NCBI GenBank assembly: GCA_028042835.1
Contig: JAOFOL010000011.1
Coordinates: forward strand, 1 to 56,118
DNA from: Opitutales bacterium
Lineage (GTDB): Bacteria > Verrucomicrobiota > Verrucomicrobiia > Opitutales > Seribacteraceae
Reading direction: 5' to 3'
Length of the DNA: 56,118 nucleotides
The translations under genes and the position numbers were made by a program. Each line of letters begins with the position of its first letter. Positions within the stretch are counted from its first letter, which is position 1. Below, piece after piece: positions 43,109-52,633 of the stretch. The notes below the pieces were generated by a model that made no database searches, was not told the origin of the DNA, and was given only the letters and a program-made list of their open reading frames with translations.

Positions 43109-45952
43109 ATGAGAAATAAAAGAAAATCCATAAAGGAATCTATAGGTAGGTCATTGAAACCTCATACGATTTTTAAAAGAGCTAAAAACTGGAATGACTT
43201 TGAGCAATCCTTAGAATCCTTACAGTCCAAAGATAAAGGAGATTGTTTTGAACTTTTATCGATATATTTGCTACAGTTTGATCCAAAATATGAGTCAAAA
43301 ATTGAAGAAGTTTGGCCTGTTCGGAATGTCCCCAAAAAAATCAGAAGACATTTACAACTTCCGGCTACAGATGAGGGGATTGATCTCGTTTGTAGAACAG
43401 TAGAAGGAGATTTTTGGGCTGTGCAGTGTAAGTATAAGTCGAACACAGATACTTCCATCACCCGCAAGGAATTAAGCACATTTACAGATTTGGCGTTTGG
43501 AATATGTAAAAATTTTTCCTTCGGGTTGGTTTGTACAACTGCAGAACGCTACAGTCCTAAACTGAAACTGCACAAAGAAAAAATAGGTTTTTGCTCAGGG
43601 GATATTTGGCGAAATTTAGGTAAGCCTTTTTTTGACAGGATTCATCTGGATCTATCTGGAAAGTTTAAACCACTGGAACCATTCAAACCTAAAGAACATC
43701 AAAAAAAAGCTATAGGGGAAGCTCTAGTTCATTTTAAGGGAAATAATAGGGGGAAGTTAATTATGCCATGCGGTACAGGGAAGAGCCTTATCGCTTACTG
43801 GACCTCGGAGATGCTAAAAGTTAAGCGAATTGTTATAGCTGTGCCTAGCCTTTCACTACTTGAACAAACTCTCAAAGTTTGGGCTCGTGAATCACTAGCT
43901 AATAAAAAGACATTTCGTTGGATTTGTGTTTGTAGTGATGATTCCGTCGATAAGGGTCTGAGAGATGGGGCTTCTTACATGACCCAAGACTTAGGAGTCG
44001 AGGTTAGCACAAATATTGAAAAAATCGCTAAGTGGTTAAGGAAACGCACAACTGAAGTTAGTGTTGTTTTTGTTACCTATCAAAGCGGTAGAACTCTGAG
44101 TGCTGCTTATAAAAAATCAGGAAGATCTTTTGATTTCGGTATATTTGATGAAGCTCATAAGACATGTGGTTTGAATTTTTCTTTATTTTCTCATCTGTTA
44201 GATGAAAAAAATATAAGGATTCAGAAGAGGATTTTTATGACTGCGACTGAGAGGTTTTTCCAAGGTGCAAGAGATTCAGTCGTTAGCATGGATGATAATC
44301 ATATATTCGGTGAAACATTTGAGCTTTGTACTTTCAAAAAAGCACTGGAAATAAAGCCACCTATCCTTTGTGACTATAAAATCTTAACTATTTCTGTTTC
44401 TGAAAAGGAAATAAAAGATTTGATCGATCGAAACTTAATGGTTCGACCATCTACAGGTAAATTTGACGGAATCTTAGAGGCTCGAATGATGGCCGCTGTG
44501 ATTGCCCTTAGGCATGCAATGAAGACTTACCCTATCAAACATGCTATATCTTTTCATTCGACTGTGGCTAGAGCAAAAGCTTTCAAAGAAACTAATGATT
44601 CGATTTCAAAGAAATTACGAAGATATAAAAAACTAGAAAGCTTTCATATTTCAGGTGCAATGTCATCAGGACAACGAAATGTTTTACTCGATGATTTTAA
44701 AAATTCAGAGAGAAGCTTGGTGACAAATGCCAGATGCCTGACTGAAGGTGTCGATATTCCGTGTATCGACTCGGTATTGTTTGCTGACCCAAGATCTAGT
44801 CGGGTTGACATCGTGCAGGCGATTGGGCGGATGTTACGTCTATTTCCGGGAAAAAAATCTGGTTATGTAATTATACCTTTGATTGTCGATTCTCCTAAGT
44901 TGAGTGTTCGTATTGAACAAAGCGATCCATTCAAAGATCTTTGTATGACCTTACGGGCATTAGCCGCAAATGATGAAAGAATCATAGCTTATTTTAAACA
45001 AATTTCGGAAGGGCAAACTACTAGTAGAGGAATTGCTTCTATTTTTAATTTGGAATTTTCCTCTGGTAAAAAAGTCAATCTTGCATCTTTTAATAAAGCG
45101 TTAACAACTAAGGTATGGTCTAAAGTTGCAAAGCTTTCATGGCGACCGTTTGAAGAAGCAAGAGAATTTGTCAGAACACTAGGGCTAAATGGTCAAAAAG
45201 GATGGAATGATTATAAATCTGGAAAGTTAACCGAACTGGAATCTAAGCCTCCCGATATCCCAAGTTGTCCAAACGAAGTTTATGAAAATAGTGGGTGGGC
45301 TGGGTTTGGTGATTGGACTGGAACTAGAAATCGTAGAAAAAGTGGATTCTTGAAATTCGAAGAAGCAAGAGAATTTGCCAGAAAACTAAAACTCGGTTCT
45401 ACAAAAGAGTGGATTGAATATTGTTCAGGAAAAATAACTGACCTTCCTACAAAACCCATAAATATTCCCAGTAACCCAAACCAGGCAGATTCAAAATATT
45501 GGGTAAGTTGGCCTGATTGGCTAGGACATAAGCGTATCGCGACAAACAAATTTAAGTACGACAGTTATATTGATGCACGAAAATTTGTCCGAAAACTAAA
45601 ACTCAAAAGTCGCAATGAATATCTTGTGTGGTCCAAGAAAAGCCGTCCTGACAACATTCCTAGTAATCCAAATCGAACCTATGGTGATGAATTTGAAGAA
45701 AAGGGAGGTTGGTCAGCATTTCTAGGCACAGAATATATTTCTACCAAAAAAAGAAAATATAGGGATTTTATACCGGCTCGAAAATTTGCCAGATCACTAA
45801 AGCTTAAGAGCGGTACCGCATGGGGTAAGTACTGTAAAGGTGAAATACTTGGTAAGAAACCTAAGCCAGATGATATTCCTATGTCCGCTCATATCGTCTA
45901 TAAAGGCAAGGGCTGGAAATCAATGCCTGATTGGCTAGGTCTAAAGAAATGA
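43109..45952 (+). CDS. Mrr-like nuclease-SF2 helicase with four C-terminal DNA-binding-type repeats
   Basis: A 947-residue protein. Residues about 40-160 are a restriction-endonuclease domain: TDEGIDLV (D88, D92) and AVQCKYKSN (Q106, K108) give the D...QxK pattern of Mrr-like nucleases and of the N-terminus of type ISP enzymes. IMPCGTGKSLIAYW (from residue 219) is Walker A, IFDEAHKTCG (D347) motif II, FMTATERFF motif III and DIVQAIGRMLRLFPGKKSG motif VI. After residue 677 come four repeats of about 67 residues, each with an EAREFVRKLKL-type helix, IPSNPN and a WxxWxDWLG motif, like the repeat units of some phage integrases. Type ISP enzymes place a methyltransferase and target-recognition domain here; this protein has neither. 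Confidence 0.88.
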   Translation: MRNKRKSIKESIGRSLKPHTIFKRAKNWNDFEQSLESLQSKDKGDCFELLSIYLLQFDPKYESKIEEVWPVRNVPKKIRRHLQLPATDEGIDLVCRTVEGDFWAVQCKYKSNTDTSITRKELSTFTDLAFGICKNFSFGLVCTTAERYSPKLKLHKEKIGFCSGDIWRNLGKPFFDRIHLDLSGKFKPLEPFKPKEHQKKAIGEALVHFKGNNRGKLIMPCGTGKSLIAYWTSEMLKVKRIVIAVPSLSLLEQTLKVWARESLANKKTFRWICVCSDDSVDKGLRDGASYMTQDLGVEVSTNIEKIAKWLRKRTTEVSVVFVTYQSGRTLSAAYKKSGRSFDFGIFDEAHKTCGLNFSLFSHLLDEKNIRIQKRIFMTATERFFQGARDSVVSMDDNHIFGETFELCTFKKALEIKPPILCDYKILTISVSEKEIKDLIDRNLMVRPSTGKFDGILEARMMAAVIALRHAMKTYPIKHAISFHSTVARAKAFKETNDSISKKLRRYKKLESFHISGAMSSGQRNVLLDDFKNSERSLVTNARCLTEGVDIPCIDSVLFADPRSSRVDIVQAIGRMLRLFPGKKSGYVIIPLIVDSPKLSVRIEQSDPFKDLCMTLRALAANDERIIAYFKQISEGQTTSRGIASIFNLEFSSGKKVNLASFNKALTTKVWSKVAKLSWRPFEEAREFVRTLGLNGQKGWNDYKSGKLTELESKPPDIPSCPNEVYENSGWAGFGDWTGTRNRRKSGFLKFEEAREFARKLKLGSTKEWIEYCSGKITDLPTKPINIPSNPNQADSKYWVSWPDWLGHKRIATNKFKYDSYIDARKFVRKLKLKSRNEYLVWSKKSRPDNIPSNPNRTYGDEFEEKGGWSAFLGTEYISTKKRKYRDFIPARKFARSLKLKSGTAWGKYCKGEILGKKPKPDDIPMSAHIVYKGKGWKSMPDWLGLKK
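45140..45949 (+). repeat. Four coding repeats of about 67 codons
   Basis: The C-terminal third of the nuclease-helicase gene consists of four imperfect units starting near 45140, 45352, 45556 and 45758. Shared marks are FEEAREFARKLKLGSTKEW (or a variant), IPSNPN and DWLG at the end of the unit. Divergence between units is high, so the array is old rather than freshly amplified. Confidence 0.8.
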
Positions 45953-45989
45953 TTTTTTCTGAATTTTATGTATAGAGTCCGAAAAAGAG

Positions 45990-48071
45990 CTATGCCTTGA
46001 AGATATCGATTGATGTTTCCATGCAGGGGCGTAGATCCAGGTCGTTGGCTCCGATATTTAGCCAGTCTTCGGGTCTTTGGAAATAGTCTAGTCCGCGACC
46101 AATCTTGATGGTCCATCCATTATCTAGCTTCATCTCCCGGTCGTGTATCTTGCCGTCAAAGGAAAGTTTTAATTCGATATCATAGTCCTTCAGGCTGTCG
46201 GCAATGGTAAAGAGCTTTGCCTTAGTTTCATCTTCTTGGTCAGGGAAGTCAGAACCAGTCTTAAGTTTAATCGTACGAATGGTCTCTGATTTTACCACAA
46301 CATCGCAAAAGCGCAGGAAGTTCGTAATTTGATGGGGTGCTCGTATGTATGGATCTTCAATCGTTATGGACTTAGCACCCTGCATGTATTTGAGAAATAA
46401 TTTTTCGTACCCATACCCTTTGGAATCATACCTAATCTTAATATGATCCTCAGCCAATTCCGGTTTTTTTTGTAGGGTTTCAGCAGGTGGTAAAACTTGC
46501 GCCGTTGATTCGCTGTCTGTGGCAGATGCATCTTCAATATCTTTTGTTGGTAGCGGTGGGCTACTTTCCTTTTCGGTAGATGGTTGAGCGGATGAGTCAG
46601 CAGTCGCAGATTTTCCAATCTTTCCTTTTGATTCGGGGCAATGAACGATTACTTCTTCTCCTTCTTTGGTGAAGTAGGAAAATTCAAATTTTTCGAATTC
46701 TTCATCGGGTTTTTGTTTGTAGAGTTGTTCCTTTACACGACGTCTTCCTTCGAGGGCGTATTCGACATATTCGGTTAGCTCTTGTTGAGATGGCTCGCCA
46801 TCAGGGTGAAGCAATTTAAGAAATGCAGATACCGTTTTGATTGCCGCCTTTTCATCTCTACCTACTAAGTGAGATCCAAACTTGCAGTTTTCCTGTACAT
46901 AGGTCGATTTATTGACGCCTTTCCACATGTGGTGCATGGCTTCTGCTAAGTACTCGGTGATAAATCCATAATTCTTAGTCAGTGAGCTTGTGCTTGGCTG
47001 TGGAACCTCCCACCCGGGTAAGTACATATAAAGCCGGTGCAGAATAGCCAAGTCGATGGCTTTGGCCAAAGGTTTGAATAAACTATCATCCGGAGATTCC
47101 ACTAATTTGGCGATCGACTCATCCAAGTTTCCGACAAAAGCCATACTGGCATTGGCAATGACTTCAGTGCCACGGTTGAACCGACCGTTGGACATGTAGT
47201 CCTTCATCAATTGGATCGCATCTTGATCCTTGATTTTCATGGTGCCGATTTCGTCAAAACCCACTACATCCCAAAACCCAAGTACTCCGACTTTCCGTCG
47301 GGCATTATTGTAGAAGAGGGTAGAGGCGGTAGGCTGGGATCCACTCAACAGGGTACAGTAGGGGGAGAATTCACTGTAAGTGTAGGACTTTCCGTTTCCT
47401 CGTGGACCGAGCTCAATCAAGTTGTAGTTTTGTTCAACAAAAGGAATGAGCCGAGCGATGTGATGGAATTTCAATCGCTTATCCATCAAGGAAGGCTCCA
47501 GACCAATGGTACGTAAGACTACATCAATCCATTCATCTCGGGTAAATGCTTTCCGACCCTCACAGAATGCATCGAAATCAAATCGTGAAAGTTGGACGGG
47601 TCTGACATCCTCAACGAAAAAGGCATAGTCATCATCTTCCACATCATTGTGCCCAACAGTTACCTCTGCCCAAATACCTCCTTCAAGCAATCGATCGTTG
47701 TCCTTATAAAAACGCTCATTGATCGCAATCCTTCGGGAATCAAAATTTTCCATCGCCGCCCAGTGCCGCCGGTCTTTTTCGATGTAATTTACATGTAACT
47801 TGTCGATAAAGACATGGTTTCCCTTTTGCTGTACGGTGGATTGGGCTCGGTTTGCTTCGTTTGGCCGCACATAGTTTTGCTGAATAGTTTCAAAGACCGC
47901 CTGCTTACCGGATTCAATCTCTTGAGGATCATCCGATGCACAGAACCGTGCCAGCAAGTATTCCAAAACAAAAGAAGGTACATTCGATCCCTTCTTTACA
48001 TCGTGCAGCAAATCCTTGCGTACGACCTTGCCATAATAAGTATCGAGAAGTTTTTGATCAAGAGGGTCCAT
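45990..48071 (-). CDS. brxL: BREX protein BrxL with a C-terminal MIT_C/PLD-like domain
   Basis: A 693-residue BREX ATPase. LIELGPRGNGKSYTYSEFSP is Walker A and VVGFDEIGTMKIKDQDAIQL holds Walker B; TEVIANASMAFVGNLDESIA is the following AAA+ sensor stretch. A low-complexity linker of about 70 residues (PSTEKESSPPLPTKDIEDAS) separates it from a C-terminal domain with LKYMQGAKSITIEDPYIRAP, HDREMKLDNGWTIKIGRGLD and PEDWLNIG, which match the MIT_C phospholipase-D-like domain. Canonical BrxL has a Lon-like protease domain at this end; I see no Ser-Lys dyad here. BrxL forms DNA-binding ring oligomers needed for phage exclusion. It is the last gene of the operon, starting 2 bases after pglZ ends and converging on the nuclease-helicase 37 bases away. 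Confidence 0.88.
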   Translation of the reverse strand: MDPLDQKLLDTYYGKVVRKDLLHDVKKGSNVPSFVLEYLLARFCASDDPQEIESGKQAVFETIQQNYVRPNEANRAQSTVQQKGNHVFIDKLHVNYIEKDRRHWAAMENFDSRRIAINERFYKDNDRLLEGGIWAEVTVGHNDVEDDDYAFFVEDVRPVQLSRFDFDAFCEGRKAFTRDEWIDVVLRTIGLEPSLMDKRLKFHHIARLIPFVEQNYNLIELGPRGNGKSYTYSEFSPYCTLLSGSQPTASTLFYNNARRKVGVLGFWDVVGFDEIGTMKIKDQDAIQLMKDYMSNGRFNRGTEVIANASMAFVGNLDESIAKLVESPDDSLFKPLAKAIDLAILHRLYMYLPGWEVPQPSTSSLTKNYGFITEYLAEAMHHMWKGVNKSTYVQENCKFGSHLVGRDEKAAIKTVSAFLKLLHPDGEPSQQELTEYVEYALEGRRRVKEQLYKQKPDEEFEKFEFSYFTKEGEEVIVHCPESKGKIGKSATADSSAQPSTEKESSPPLPTKDIEDASATDSESTAQVLPPAETLQKKPELAEDHIKIRYDSKGYGYEKLFLKYMQGAKSITIEDPYIRAPHQITNFLRFCDVVVKSETIRTIKLKTGSDFPDQEDETKAKLFTIADSLKDYDIELKLSFDGKIHDREMKLDNGWTIKIGRGLDYFQRPEDWLNIGANDLDLRPCMETSIDIFKA

Positions 48072-48073
48072 AA

Positions 48074-50617
48074 TTATGTGAGTATATCGGCTTTAAGTTC
48101 TAAAGTGTGGTATTCAAATTGAGTTTCGGGATCATAGGCCACCACCTCAAATTTTCCATCCAGGTCGTTATCCAAGCTTAGGGTTAAACTAATGGTTTCA
48201 TTCTTATCGATCTTTACTTGCATGGTCGATGCATCCACGGAGTCCCCCATTTTTACTTCTCCCACTACTTTTCCCTTTTGCTTGGCTTGTACCCCCAAGC
48301 TTATGCTTTCCGGTGCATTAAACATGTCTTTGGCTAAGTAAGTTAGGCTGATGTTGGGACGGCGAACAACGACGACATTGGTTTTTCCATTTCGATAGCT
48401 CAAAGTAATAGATGTGGCATCCGAGTCTTGCTGGTTTGCCGAACTATCCGACAACTTGGCTACCAACACGGGCAAGATGCACTCCTGTGGGGAAAGCCCT
48501 GCATGGAAGTAACTTTTTCCAGCGATAAAAGTTCCTAAAGACTTGGCCACGCAATAAGTCTCTACATCCGTAGGTAAGTCTACTGCAGAAGGACTCAATG
48601 TAATCGTTCCCGGAGAAGACGGCCCTGAGCCAAGTAAACATCTGTCTTTCACCATTACCCAGTTGTCCCCACCCGTCGGTTTATCCACCTTATTGCCTGA
48701 GTTGGTGGTGCGAGAAAGATGGAATCCATGGTCCGTAGCGATCACTGCAGTCTTAAATCCACGCTCACTTAATATCCTCAGAGCACGTTTTAAACGGCTC
48801 AATGCTTGAGGGATTTCTCTTAGGGCAAAGGAAGAACTGACTTCTCCAGCCTGGTCAATCTCTGTAGTCCTCACGACCAATAGATTTATGCGATCATCTA
48901 TTTTCAAACGATCTCCCTTATCCAAAAGATCATCCAGCTTTTCCATCTGTACGCGATCTCCCAGCTTTTCTTTGAACTGTTCAAACCTCTGAGCGGGCGT
49001 GCTTACCTCCTTGCCGTTAATGGTGGGTACGAGGTTACCTCCTTGGTTTTTAAGAAAAAATCCATCTTTTGCCCCGGGGAGTAGGGCGGCCATTCCCACC
49101 GGAGTAATGGTGGGCAATTGAGCTGCGGTCGCTTCGAGTTCGCAAGAATAAGAATCATCCAAAGAGTTCTTTAGACCGAGGGCCAATTCGTACCTTATCG
49201 AATCGACCAAAAAATACGCTACGCGGTCCCTAGCTTCCAATGCCGGTTCGACATGCTTGGTATAGACATCTCGATTGGAATCCAAGTTGGAAGGTGGCCA
49301 GTTTTGTTTGGACACTGCATTAGTGAAAGCAGCTACCCGAGTACCCGCCAGTTCATTGTATCGATCATCCACTCGTTCGGAGAGCTTTCGAAGCTCTTCG
49401 GAAGGATCTTCATCCAACTGTTCCCAGGATTGGTGGAATTCACGATGTAAAGAATCGATCAATCTACCCGTCTTCAGGTAGACCTCCACCAATTCTTCCA
49501 ACTTCTCTGGAAAACTTGCATGTTCGCGTTTAAAATCCTCGATTTTCTTCAACAGTTCGAGCAGTCGTCCGGCTAAATCCCAGTCGGCCGCTTTCCCACC
49601 GCCTGCCACCCAGATTGATTCTCGATGAATTTCATAAATTTCCTGAGCCTTGGTAATGTCATCTTCGAGGCCCGCCTCTGCAAAACGCTTCAAATTCGCC
49701 CGTTCTTCAAATGCAAAAGTATCTCGAACTCCCAAGTCTTCGATATCCTGTGTGACGATATTTAGCTTTAACCCATCCGCCACCTCGGAGGCATGATCTA
49801 TGTACGATTCCTTAGCTGATTTAGAATCACGCAATCGCTCGCACAAACTATATACAAAATCCTTGGCAAAAGGCTCAGCTTTGGGCACGCCTGCCAATCT
49901 CTCGGGTAACTCGCCAGGTAAATCAAATGCAAACTCGCTAAAGAGGATAAATCGCCAAAACTCTCCAGCCATGCTTTTCCATTTTCTCCCCTCAGTAATC
50001 ACCTTGTGCCCAAATACTCGTAGGATGAACTGCTTGGCTTCTTCCACCCAATCATCTGATTCATCCCACTTCTTAATTTTTTCTTCATCTGCAATCAGGA
50101 ATTGAAAAAGAATATCCTCCGTGGATGAGCCTCCCGTTAATACCTTTAGTCTTGGCCAGCCACCACTCTCTCCCTCATCCAATGCATCCAGATGAGCAAA
50201 GCTCGGCTCCCCCTCAGCAAACAACCGGTCTACCTCTGCGGCATGTTCTGGTTTTGCTTTCCGGCATAGAGATTGAAAAGAATCGCCATCTCCCTTGGGG
50301 AAAGCTTCTCCTGCCACTGCCATCGCTGAGAATGGCTCCAATTGTTTATCTCTATCATCAATGGGTAATTTTCGATCAAGGTAAACAACCAGTCCCTTTG
50401 GTCCGTCCTTTCCTTTACCGATCTTGATCAATATATCCTGCGCCTCCTGCCTTGGCTCGATCGTACTCTTGTCCGCATAGACCACCCTCGTATCCTTGGA
50501 CTCCATCTCCTGGACAATTTCTCGATACCTGTGATCCGGGTCATGCACGACCAATACCTTGGATTGCTTTACCCTGGGCTCAAAAACCTTTTCTTTGATG
50601 TATTCGGAAAGTTTCAT
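48074..50617 (-). CDS. pglZ: BREX phosphatase-fold protein PglZ
   Basis: An 847-residue PglZ protein. The N-terminus KVLVVHDPDHRYREIVQEME is the PglZ family beginning. The alkaline-phosphatase-superfamily core follows: YFLVDSIRYELALGL holds a metal-binding Asp, ATAAQLPTITPVGMAALLPG is the conserved Thr-rich stretch that includes the nucleophile position, and VIATDHGFHLSRT the Asp-His pair. The last 110 residues are beta-rich (SITLSYRNGKTNVVVVRRPN). PglZ is present in every BREX type and acts with the methyltransferase and BrxC in phage exclusion. Its exact reaction is unsettled. It follows the C-terminal pglX gene by 11 bases. All core motifs and the usual length are present. Confidence 0.93.
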   Translation of the reverse strand: MKLSEYIKEKVFEPRVKQSKVLVVHDPDHRYREIVQEMESKDTRVVYADKSTIEPRQEAQDILIKIGKGKDGPKGLVVYLDRKLPIDDRDKQLEPFSAMAVAGEAFPKGDGDSFQSLCRKAKPEHAAEVDRLFAEGEPSFAHLDALDEGESGGWPRLKVLTGGSSTEDILFQFLIADEEKIKKWDESDDWVEEAKQFILRVFGHKVITEGRKWKSMAGEFWRFILFSEFAFDLPGELPERLAGVPKAEPFAKDFVYSLCERLRDSKSAKESYIDHASEVADGLKLNIVTQDIEDLGVRDTFAFEERANLKRFAEAGLEDDITKAQEIYEIHRESIWVAGGGKAADWDLAGRLLELLKKIEDFKREHASFPEKLEELVEVYLKTGRLIDSLHREFHQSWEQLDEDPSEELRKLSERVDDRYNELAGTRVAAFTNAVSKQNWPPSNLDSNRDVYTKHVEPALEARDRVAYFLVDSIRYELALGLKNSLDDSYSCELEATAAQLPTITPVGMAALLPGAKDGFFLKNQGGNLVPTINGKEVSTPAQRFEQFKEKLGDRVQMEKLDDLLDKGDRLKIDDRINLLVVRTTEIDQAGEVSSSFALREIPQALSRLKRALRILSERGFKTAVIATDHGFHLSRTTNSGNKVDKPTGGDNWVMVKDRCLLGSGPSSPGTITLSPSAVDLPTDVETYCVAKSLGTFIAGKSYFHAGLSPQECILPVLVAKLSDSSANQQDSDATSITLSYRNGKTNVVVVRRPNISLTYLAKDMFNAPESISLGVQAKQKGKVVGEVKMGDSVDASTMQVKIDKNETISLTLSLDNDLDGKFEVVAYDPETQFEYHTLELKADILT

Positions 50618-50628
50618 AGATGATTGCT

Positions 50629-51789
50629 TTATCCGTTGAATAAATCCTCCAGGTCATGAGCAATGGCTAGCGACTTATCGGTAGCACATTTTTCCCGTAC
50701 TCTTTCTGGCCAATAACTCAATGCGATGTGAGCCCAATCAAACTCTCCCTTTTCTAACTTACCCCAGGTTTCCTTTAGCTTTTTTTGCCAAGGCTTCAGC
50801 AAAAAGAGGGTATGTAGAGCAGCCCCAGTTATCAATGCACCATCATTTAAATTTGGTTTCCATGAACGGGCGTGCTTTTGCAACTCCTCTTCAAAATCCT
50901 TAAGCTCATGTTCGAGGTCATTCAATTCTTCGAATCTCTTTGGATCTCTATTTTCATCCGCCCGCAAACTCGCCAAATCCCTTTGCACAGCTTCCAACTT
51001 GGGCTGTACAAAGTCCCCAAGTGCAGAGTAGAGCAATTGATCATCCAGCCGGTGGTAATATATCCAAAGTGTATAACTTCCAGACTTTGTGGAAAGTGGC
51101 CAGTACAGTGGTGCCTGCCTCCGGCTCTTGCTCCATCTTTTTAAATGATTGGCAAAATATTTAGTGGGCGCATTTAAGTAGTCTCGCAGAGACCTCGCCT
51201 TCAATGTCCTGCATGCCTCCTCTTCTATCGCATCCGCATGTTCTCCCCAAATGATGGCCAGAGCATCCCGTACACGGGCTAAAATATCCTCCGTATGGCC
51301 AGCATCATCCACCATGATGCCAGGCCAGGTAATACGCATTGGATAATTATCCGGTACATCTTTTTGCTCGGCTGGTAGACCTTCGGAATTTTGTAACATT
51401 CCTGGCGAGCAAACGGGTAGGGGATCAAATGGATCTGGCTCGGGAGGCTCAGGCTTTTCACCAGTTGCACACCGAATATCCCATCTTCCGAAGGCACAGC
51501 CCACTGCATAATCAATTAACTCCGCCACCAGCTCTGGGCTATCCGTTGGTAGAGTATCTTCCTCATCGCTCCCTTCTTCACCGCCTGATTTATCTCCCAA
51601 CATTGCCTCAATTGCCAGACGGTCTTCCTCTCCGATCTCATATAGCTCATAGGCCAAATCATCGATTTCTCGTTGGATCTCCGCTAGCTTGCTATCTGCA
51701 TCGGAAAGTTTTCCATTCCATACATCTGCCGCTTGCTGGAGTGTGATCACTGGTTCTTCGCTTGGTGAAATTGTGGATGTTTCGTTCAT
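50629..51789 (-). CDS. pglX: Separate gene for the C-terminal region of BREX methyltransferase PglX
   Basis: A 386-residue protein matching the last third of long single-chain PglX. After a coiled coil (SKLAEIQREIDDLAYELYEI), LIDYAVGCAFGRWDIRCATG and DPFDPLPVCSPGMLQ match the family, as do PLYWPLSTKSGSYTLWIYYH and YWPERVREKCATDKSLAIAH near the end. No methyltransferase motif is present. In ordinary PglX this region follows the target-recognition part in the same chain; here it starts with an ATGA overlap on the preceding module. It would have to associate with the core and a middle module to rebuild the enzyme. The identity rests on recalled family sequence, without a search. The coiled coil at its start may be the docking element. 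Confidence 0.75.
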   Translation of the reverse strand: MNETSTISPSEEPVITLQQAADVWNGKLSDADSKLAEIQREIDDLAYELYEIGEEDRLAIEAMLGDKSGGEEGSDEEDTLPTDSPELVAELIDYAVGCAFGRWDIRCATGEKPEPPEPDPFDPLPVCSPGMLQNSEGLPAEQKDVPDNYPMRITWPGIMVDDAGHTEDILARVRDALAIIWGEHADAIEEEACRTLKARSLRDYLNAPTKYFANHLKRWSKSRRQAPLYWPLSTKSGSYTLWIYYHRLDDQLLYSALGDFVQPKLEAVQRDLASLRADENRDPKRFEELNDLEHELKDFEEELQKHARSWKPNLNDGALITGAALHTLFLLKPWQKKLKETWGKLEKGEFDWAHIALSYWPERVREKCATDKSLAIAHDLEDLFNG

Positions 51790-52625
51790 GATGAATGAGT
51801 GGGTAAAGGTTTTGTTCGTCTCGGAGTTAGGGCCGGTGCATAAAAGGCATGACTGGTCTGGTTGGCCGTGTCGGTACTACGCTTTGTGGACCATGCGGAA
51901 TGTGCGAATGTCGATAGATTTGCCGAAGATTTTTCATCAAGAGGAGGAATTACAGTGCGTTGAATGACACCGACTTCATAGGACCGGGCAGCAGCATCGC
52001 CGGCAGCTAATTGCAGTGCAACGAGTGCTTGGAAGGCTTGTGCCTGAATCAATGAAAGAAATGCCCATGCATCCGAATTTCCCATGTCAAAAAAAGCAGC
52101 TGGTCCTTTGTCCGCAAAGACACAGTTTTGCGGCATTATGCGCATAGACATTCCGCTTGTTGTCCTTCTTGGCCAAGTAAGTCCGGGCCGGAAATAAAAA
52201 TCTGCATTTCTGATCACGCTTCCAGTGAAGGTATCCAACTCGGTGCCATCTTTCCCCCAGTTCACGCTTAGGTACACATCAGCATAGAAGGGTGAGTAGC
52301 TACCACCTTTAGCGAAGGGAAACCAAGATTTAATTTGGTAATTACTAGGAGTTTCCCAGGTTGTACGAACAAAACGGAAGTCGTCCCCGCTGGCCAAACC
52401 CTGCTTGGCTGTTCTCTCATCTCCTTCGAATTGTGGCAGTTCAGAAAATAGGTTACGAATCCGCTCACTCACCCAGTACGCAAACGGAGCGTTAGGGACT
52501 TTGCGGAAGGAGGTTGGGTTGACGGAGTAGACATCGGGCGGATTTTCGCCTTCGCACACCTTGGCCACGGCCTGGGCCAGGGGCTCGGCGGGGTCATCGG
52601 AATCAAGTAAGCGAAAACAGATCAT
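51786..52625 (-). CDS. pglX: PglX middle (target-recognition-type) module, copy B
   Basis: A 279-residue protein that aligns from end to end with the preceding 292-residue gene. Shared landmarks are FRKVPNAPFAYWVSERIRNL, the TKQGLA(S/T)xDDFRFVR segment, FAKGGSYSPFYADV, FYFRPGLTWPRRT and a nearly identical C-terminus around STDTANQTSHAFYAPAL. In single-chain PglX this whole stretch lies directly after the methyltransferase motifs and is where target recognition resides. Between the landmarks the two copies differ strongly (GMSMRIMPQNCVFADKGPAA here), as expected for modules reading different DNA sequences. It starts 8 bases after the stop of copy A and overlaps the C-terminal pglX gene by 4 bases. 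It has a methionine start and no internal stop, so it is not debris. Confidence 0.8.
   Translation of the reverse strand: MICFRLLDSDDPAEPLAQAVAKVCEGENPPDVYSVNPTSFRKVPNAPFAYWVSERIRNLFSELPQFEGDERTAKQGLASGDDFRFVRTTWETPSNYQIKSWFPFAKGGSYSPFYADVYLSVNWGKDGTELDTFTGSVIRNADFYFRPGLTWPRRTTSGMSMRIMPQNCVFADKGPAAFFDMGNSDAWAFLSLIQAQAFQALVALQLAAGDAAARSYEVGVIQRTVIPPLDEKSSANLSTFAHSAWSTKRSTDTANQTSHAFYAPALTPRRTKPLPTHSS
51832..51893 (-). repeat. 62-bp near-identical repeat at the end of module B
   Basis: Matches 52686-52747 at 59 of 62 positions, while the genes around it are far more diverged. It encodes the shared C-terminal TANQTSHAFYAP segment of the PglX middle modules. It is long and similar enough to allow homologous recombination between the two modules. 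Confidence 0.9.
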
Positions 52626-52633
52626 GACAGGAA

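Noticed and set aside
45140-45949. CRISPR or other DNA-level repeat array
   Set aside because: The units are 67-codon protein repeats, highly diverged in DNA, with no spacers. No CRISPR array was seen elsewhere in the window.
25447-45952. Treating the whole island as a prophage or one integrative element
   Set aside because: No integrase, transposase, capsid, portal or conjugation genes were seen. The genes point in several directions in small independent units.
47211-47516. Plus-strand frame of 101 codons opposite brxL
   Set aside because: It lies entirely opposite the well-supported brxL coding frame and shows no domain, so it is a shadow frame.
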